64,000 bases of DNA from an uncultured Bacteroidia bacterium (GTDB lineage: Bacteria; Bacteroidota; Bacteroidia; Bacteroidales; UBA932). The position numbers were made by a program, and so were the translations under genes. Each line of letters opens with the position of its first letter. The stretch's first letter is position 1. The notes under the pieces were generated by a model, which was given only the letters and a program-made list of their open reading frames with translations, was not told the origin of the DNA and made no database searches. This document shows, piece after piece, positions 58,905-64,000 of the stretch. Location: the NCBI GenBank assembly GCA_902778105.1, contig CACYWN010000015.1:50723-114722 (forward strand). The letters run 5' to 3'.

Positions 58905-59793
58905 AATATTCAACAATCTGGTTCTCCTGCGCCAGGTTCCGGTCCGGTTCGGACCAGGTGCGGATCTCGCAGTCGGCCGGGGCTTTGATGTTCCCGTCGA
59001 TGATCACCTCGCCGTAGCTGTCGGCCATGATCTGGCCGGAGCGGGGATTCTTCACGCTTGTGACCGGGCCGACGATGCTGGCTTCCACGTCGGAGTACTC
59101 GAACGCCAGGTCGGCGTCCTCCTCAAAGACGCAGTTCTCCAGGACCAGGTCCTCGCAGTAGCAGAGCGGCTGCGTACCGCCGATCCGGCAGTTGATGAGG
59201 CGGAGTTTCTTTGAATACCAACCCAGGAATTCACCGGTGATGCGGGAGTCGTAGACCGTCACGTTCTCGGACTCCCAGAAAGCGTCCTTGGTGTCCAGCT
59301 CCGCGTTCCGGATGACCACGTTCTTCGCGTACTGGAAGGAGTAGTTGCCCTGGAGCTTGAATCCGTCGATCCGGATGTCGGACGTATGCATGAAGATATA
59401 ATCGCCTTTTTCCGCCTCTACGTCCTTGAGCTCCACGTCCTTGCAGTCCCAGAAGGTTTCCAGGGCGTTGGGAAGTTTCACGTTCTCCAGGTACACGTCC
59501 TTGATGCGGCGGAACATCTTGGGAGCTTCCACCAGGGTGTCGAACATCTTGCAGCCTTCCGTGTACCAGAGGGCGGCGCGGGCCCCTTCGCGGAAGACAC
59601 AGTTGCGGATGGTGAATCCCTTGCACTCCCAGAAAGGATACTTGCCGTTGAATTCGCAGTTCTCGGCCTCGATGTCGGACCCTTCCTTGAGGGAGGATTC
59701 CCCGGGGCCGATTTTCACGTTCTCGAGCCGCAGTCCGTGGCGTACGTAAAGCGGGCGTTCACCCTCGAAATATTGGTCTTTGATGGTTTCCAT
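58903..59793 (-). CDS. DUF3737 family protein (right-handed beta-helix)
   Basis: 296 residues, no signal. The sequence is built of short repeats such as 'ENVKIGPGESSLKEGSDIEAENCEF', 'KDVELKDVEAEKGDYIFMHTSDIRIDGFKLQG', 'KNVVIRNAELDTKDAFWESENVTVYDSRITGEFLGWYSKKLRLINCRIGG', the stacked-strand pattern of a right-handed parallel beta-helix. DUF3737 is widespread in Firmicutes and Bacteroidota with no established function. It has its own promoter; the downstream malY starts 20 nt after the stop, within a repeat, so the two are probably co-transcribed. Confidence 0.85.
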   Translation of the reverse strand: METIKDQYFEGERPLYVRHGLRLENVKIGPGESSLKEGSDIEAENCEFNGKYPFWECKGFTIRNCVFREGARAALWYTEGCKMFDTLVEAPKMFRRIKDVYLENVKLPNALETFWDCKDVELKDVEAEKGDYIFMHTSDIRIDGFKLQGNYSFQYAKNVVIRNAELDTKDAFWESENVTVYDSRITGEFLGWYSKKLRLINCRIGGTQPLCYCEDLVLENCVFEEDADLAFEYSDVEASIVGPVTSVKNPRSGQIMADSYGEVIIDGNIKAPADCEIRTWSEPDRNLAQENQIVEY

Positions 59794-59817
59794 ATCGTCT
59801 CAGCGTTTTTGACGGCG

Positions 59818-59825
59818 CAAAGATA
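59818..59825 (-). promoter_or_regulatory. -7 promoter element of the DUF3737/malY unit
   Basis: Minus strand TATCTTTG (59825 to 59818), 24 nt before the ATG at 59793. Confidence 0.5.
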
Positions 59826-59847
59826 GGAATAATTCGGTACAATCCTA

Positions 59848-59889
59848 CTGCCAATTTGTCAGTCTGTCGGGGTTGGCACACGGATTGAT
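59848..59889 (+). promoter_or_regulatory. Candidate sigma-54-type promoter and operator-like palindrome upstream of groES
   Basis: TGGCACACGGATTGAT (59874-59889) resembles a -24/-12 element (TGGCAC-N5-TTGCW), with GA in place of the -12 GC. Just upstream CTGCCAATTTGTCAG (59848-59862) is an imperfect palindrome that could bind an activator. No good TAnnTTTG box is seen for groES. This is inferred; Bacteroidota stress genes can use such elements. Confidence 0.35.
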
Positions 59890-59950
59890 ATTATTCCGGC
59901 GTCACCGGGAAACCGGGTACGAACGAAGAAACATACAAAACACAATAATT

Positions 59951-60217
59951 ATGATCCGTCCGTTAGGAACAAGAGTCGTCATCGAGCCCAAGGAGGCCGA
60001 GACGATGACCGCCGGGGGTCTTTACATCCCGGACAATGCCAAAGAAAAACCGCAGCAGGGCGTCATTGTCGCCGTCGGCCCCGGCTCGAAGGATGAGCCG
60101 ATGGAGGTGAAGGTGGGCGAAACCGTCCTCTATGGCAAGTACGCCGGTACCGAGGTCACCGTGGACACCAAGAAGTACCTCATTGTGAAACAGTCTGATA
60201 TCCTTGCAATCCTGTAA
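59951..60217 (+). CDS. groS: Co-chaperonin GroES
   Basis: 88 residues from ATG 59951 ([17 protein letters not shown]). It has the mobile loop '[23 protein letters not shown]' and the roof strands '[52 protein letters not shown]'. The GroES heptamer caps GroEL and creates the folding chamber. It is followed by groEL at 3 nt distance. The leader upstream is about 50 nt. Confidence 0.97.
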   Translation: MIRPLGTRVVIEPKEAETMTAGGLYIPDNAKEKPQQGVIVAVGPGSKDEPMEVKVGETVLYGKYAGTEVTVDTKKYLIVKQSDILAIL

Positions 60218-61843
<1,626 letters not shown>

Positions 61844-61866
61844 TCCGTCGAACCATCATTTGAGAG

Positions 61867-61895
61867 AAAGTTGCGCGGGTTTTCCGGGCAACTTT
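61867..61895 (+). terminator. Terminator of the groESL operon
   Basis: AAAGTTGC (61867-61874) pairs with GCAACTTT (61888-61895) around a 13-nt loop, followed by a T-rich stretch that also contains the next -7 box. Confidence 0.6.
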
Positions 61896-61897
61896 CT

Positions 61898-61905
61898 TAT
61901 TTTTG
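61898..61905 (+). promoter_or_regulatory. -7 promoter element of the GH2 gene, 4 nt from the start
   Basis: TATTTTTG then TGTC then ATG (61910). Leaderless mRNA predicted. It overlaps the tail of the groESL terminator. Confidence 0.5.
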
Positions 61906-61909
61906 TGTC

Positions 61910-63787
61910 ATGATGAAGAATATGATGCTCCTGGCAGCTTCGTCGCTGCTCCTTGCGGTTGCCTGCGGCACCCAACCTGATGCCGGATCCTGGGCTCCGG
62001 CCGATGTCCCCATCCGGACCCCCTGGGCGGCCGAAGTCTCTCCTTCGAATGCGCACCCCGAATATCCGCGCCCCCAGCTGGTGCGGGAGGAATGGGCGTC
62101 GCTCAACGGTCTGTGGGACTATGCCGTCGTTCCGGCCGATTCGTCCCGGCCTGCGGAGTGGGAGGGACAGATTCTGGTCCCGTTCTGTATCGAGTCTTCG
62201 CTGTCCGGTGTCGGGCGGCGGGTATCTCCGGAGGAAGCGCTTTGGTACTCAACCACTTTCAAGATCCCGTCGGCGTGGAGGAAGCAGCGGGTGCTGCTTC
62301 ATTTCGAGGCGGTGGACTGGGCTGCGGAGGTCTATGTCAACGACCAGTTGGCCGGACACCATACCGGTGGATATACGGCATTCTCGTTCGACATCACGCC
62401 TTACCTTCAGGGAAAGGGAGAGCAGCGGCTGACCGTCAGGGTCCTGGACGGGACCGACAACGGGGAACAGCCCAGCGGCAAGCAGGTCTCGGAGCCTGGC
62501 GGTATCTGGTATACGCCGGTCACGGGTATCTGGCAGAGTGTCTGGATGGAGCCGGTCCGCGATGCTGCCGTTACCTCCTATCTGGCTGTACCCGACTTGG
62601 ATGCCGGTGCCGTGGATGTGACAGTCTATACCGAAGGAACTACCGGGGATGACCGGGTTGAAGTCTGGCTCCGCGAAGGGGGCGTGGGCTATTCCCCGGA
62701 ACATCCCGGGAAGACATCGACGGTGGCTTTCGCCTCGGTCGTTCCCGGAAAACCCGTGCGCCTGAAGGTGGACGAGGTAAAGGCCTGGTCACCGGAGCAC
62801 CCTTTCCTGTATGAGATGGAAATCCAGCTGAAACGGGGGAAGAAGGTCGTGGACCGCGCCCGGGGCTATACCGCTTTCCGGAAGTCCTCGGAGGTGGTGG
62901 ATGCGGCGGGGATCAAACGTATCGGCCTGAACAACGAACCCTGTTTCCAATATGGTCCGCTGGACCAGGGGTGGTGGCCGGACGGCCTGTATACGGCGCC
63001 GACCGACGAAGCCCTGAAGTTCGACCTCATGAAGACGAAGGATTTCGGGTTCAATATGATCCGCAAGCATATCAAGGTGGAACCGGCGCGCTGGTATTAC
63101 TGGTGCGACGTGCTGGGCATCCTGGTATGGCAGGATATGCCCTCCATCGGCGGGACTTCCGGAGGCCATTGGGAACAGTGGGAATGGGCCTCGCCTGAGG
63201 ACGACCGGAAATTGACCGATACGGCCAAGGGAACCTACTATAAGGAATGGGGAGAGATCATCCTCCAGTTGCGGAACCATCCCTCGATCGTTGTCTGGGT
63301 TCCGTTCAATGAATCCTGGTCCCAGTTCGACACGGAGAAGGTCGTCGAATTCACCCGGTCCTGCGATCCCACAAGGCTCATCAATTCCGCTTCGGGCGGC
63401 AACTCCTTCCCGGTGGGTGACATTTTTGACAGTCACAACTATCCCGACCCCGCGATGAAGTTCACTTCGGGCGGTCTCCAGATCGACGTGCTCGGCGAGT
63501 ATGGCGGCATCGGCTGGCCTGTGGAAGGACATTTGTGGCAGACGGACAAGAACTGGGGTTATATAGAATATAGGAGTGGGGAAGAGGTCCTAGCCCAGTA
63601 TGCCGCATACGCGGAGGCGCTGAAGGCTGCAGTGGCAAAGGGCGTTTCCGCCGCGGTCTACACCCAGACCACCGATGTGGAGGGGGAGGTGAACGGGCTG
63701 ATGACCTATGACCGAAAAGTGGTCAAAATGGACGAGGATAAGCTTCGCGCTGTGAATCAGGCGGTTATCGAAGCGCTCGGGAAATAA
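61910..63787 (+). CDS. Glycoside hydrolase family 2 lipoprotein (beta-galactosidase/glucuronidase-like)
   Basis: 625 residues. The signal is MMKNMMLLAASSLLLAVACG with lipobox LAVAC, giving a surface or periplasmic lipoprotein. The N-terminal GH2 sandwich domains start 'EYPRPQLVREEWASLNGLWDYAVV' and contain 'VLLHFEAVDWAAEVYVNDQLAGHHTGGYTAFSFDITPYL' and 'GIWQSVWMEPV'. The TIM-barrel has the acid/base Glu about 468 in 'PFNESW' and a nucleophile candidate Glu530 in 'LGEYGG'. The specificity (galactose, glucuronic acid, mannose) cannot be read off. There is no adjacent SusC/D pair, so it is not in an obvious polysaccharide locus. Confidence 0.88.
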   Translation: MMKNMMLLAASSLLLAVACGTQPDAGSWAPADVPIRTPWAAEVSPSNAHPEYPRPQLVREEWASLNGLWDYAVVPADSSRPAEWEGQILVPFCIESSLSGVGRRVSPEEALWYSTTFKIPSAWRKQRVLLHFEAVDWAAEVYVNDQLAGHHTGGYTAFSFDITPYLQGKGEQRLTVRVLDGTDNGEQPSGKQVSEPGGIWYTPVTGIWQSVWMEPVRDAAVTSYLAVPDLDAGAVDVTVYTEGTTGDDRVEVWLREGGVGYSPEHPGKTSTVAFASVVPGKPVRLKVDEVKAWSPEHPFLYEMEIQLKRGKKVVDRARGYTAFRKSSEVVDAAGIKRIGLNNEPCFQYGPLDQGWWPDGLYTAPTDEALKFDLMKTKDFGFNMIRKHIKVEPARWYYWCDVLGILVWQDMPSIGGTSGGHWEQWEWASPEDDRKLTDTAKGTYYKEWGEIILQLRNHPSIVVWVPFNESWSQFDTEKVVEFTRSCDPTRLINSASGGNSFPVGDIFDSHNYPDPAMKFTSGGLQIDVLGEYGGIGWPVEGHLWQTDKNWGYIEYRSGEEVLAQYAAYAEALKAAVAKGVSAAVYTQTTDVEGEVNGLMTYDRKVVKMDEDKLRAVNQAVIEALGK

Positions 63788-64000
63788 TTAAAACTTTTTT
63801 CAAAAAAAGTCGAAAAATAATTTGCCAGTTCAGAAAAAAGGTGTACCTTTGCAATCCCGTTCGGAAACGAGCGGGTTTTTAAGCGCCAAAGCCGAAAGGC
63901 TGGCGGCCCAAAAAGTTCATTGAAAAGACTGAAAGGAAAGTACAAGCAAGTACCGAGATATGTAACACATATCTACTTTAAACGAGCGTCGATTCTTTTT
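63788..64000 (+). ncRNA. Start of an rRNA operon: leader RNA upstream of a 16S gene beyond the window
   Basis: An A/T-rich UP-like stretch (63790-63820, including ACTTTTTT-C-AAAAAAAGT at 63793-63810) precedes the promoter. The transcript then has several hairpins: CCCGTTC...GAGCGGG plus TTTTT (63856-63880), a GAAA-tetraloop stem AGCC-GAAA-GGCT, GTAC-AAGCAA-GTAC and AGATATGT-AAC-ACATATCT (about 63953-63973), in the arrangement of Bacteroidales 16S leaders as I remember them. No rRNA sequence itself is in the window. A tRNA or other stable-RNA operon is the alternative. Confidence 0.55.
63821..63851 (+). promoter_or_regulatory. Strong rRNA-type promoter
   Basis: -33 TTTG (63821-63824), 19-nt spacer, -7 TACCTTTG (63844-63851), the full Bacteroidota consensus with an A/T-rich upstream region. 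Confidence 0.75.

Noticed and set aside
63757-63945. 62-residue open frame on the minus strand near the right edge
   Set aside because: It lies across the rRNA-type promoter and leader and shows no family features.

Overview
The window looks like a chromosomal segment from a high-GC, probably uncultured gut or rumen member of the order Bacteroidales (phylum Bacteroidota). The evidence is the Bacteroidota promoter style (TAnnTTTG -7 boxes, sometimes with TTTG about 19-21 nt upstream), a complete Bacteroides-aerotolerance (Bat) operon, a TonB plug lipoprotein, a PhoH/PIN protein, a Porin_10-type barrel, DUF3737, and a cysteate synthase/sulfonolipid-type locus as known from Rikenellaceae-like relatives. 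The species cannot be named from sequence reading alone. I see no insertion sequence, prophage, tRNA or CRISPR array.

Layout. 1-2.9 kb: NUDIX hydrolase (cut by the window edge), SRPBCC-like protein, RsmF/NSUN-type RNA methyltransferase, TPR protein, then a cluster of hairpins. 3-7.9 kb: BASS and YczE-type membrane proteins; M13 metallopeptidase lipoprotein and a LolC/E-type permease. 7.9-12.5 kb: MltF-like lytic transglycosylase, large porin, and truA carrying an in-frame palindromic insertion. 12.5-20.9 kb: the Bat operon (moxR, DUF58, a BatD-like partner, batA, batB, batC and a fused batD-batE). 20.9-31.8 kb: housekeeping genes (plug lipoprotein, glyA, a SpoU methyltransferase, bcp, psuG, ppdK, phoH, a degenerate PurL-like paralogue, folC). 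31.8-45.1 kb: two giant alpha-2-macroglobulin-like proteins. The second has the CTEQ thioester motif and is coupled to pbpC. The first has no visible thioester and carries a repeat insertion. A BspA-like gene remnant lies between them.

45.2-56.1 kb is the most interesting part: a tightly packed, often overlapping, ten-gene + strand unit. It encodes a VOC protein, a serine-palmitoyltransferase-like acyltransferase (frameshifted by an internal deletion), an SDR ketoreductase, a five-gene heterodisulfide-reductase-like electron-transfer set (HdrC, HdrB, HdrA, a small HdrC and a membrane HdrE-HdrD fusion), cysteate synthase, a YeiH-family transporter and a small membrane protein. Established biochemistry (cysteate synthase; cysteate fatty-acyl transfer in sulfonolipid-producing Bacteroidota) suggests this is a capnine/sulfonolipid locus physically coupled to an Hdr-like redox complex. 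The coupling is my inference.

56.2-64 kb: BamA/TamA-like outer-membrane protein, a MalY/PatB aminotransferase flanked by copies of a dispersed palindromic repeat, DUF3737, groES-groEL, a GH2 lipoprotein, and at the right edge a strong promoter and structured leader that look like the start of an rRNA operon whose 16S gene begins beyond the window.
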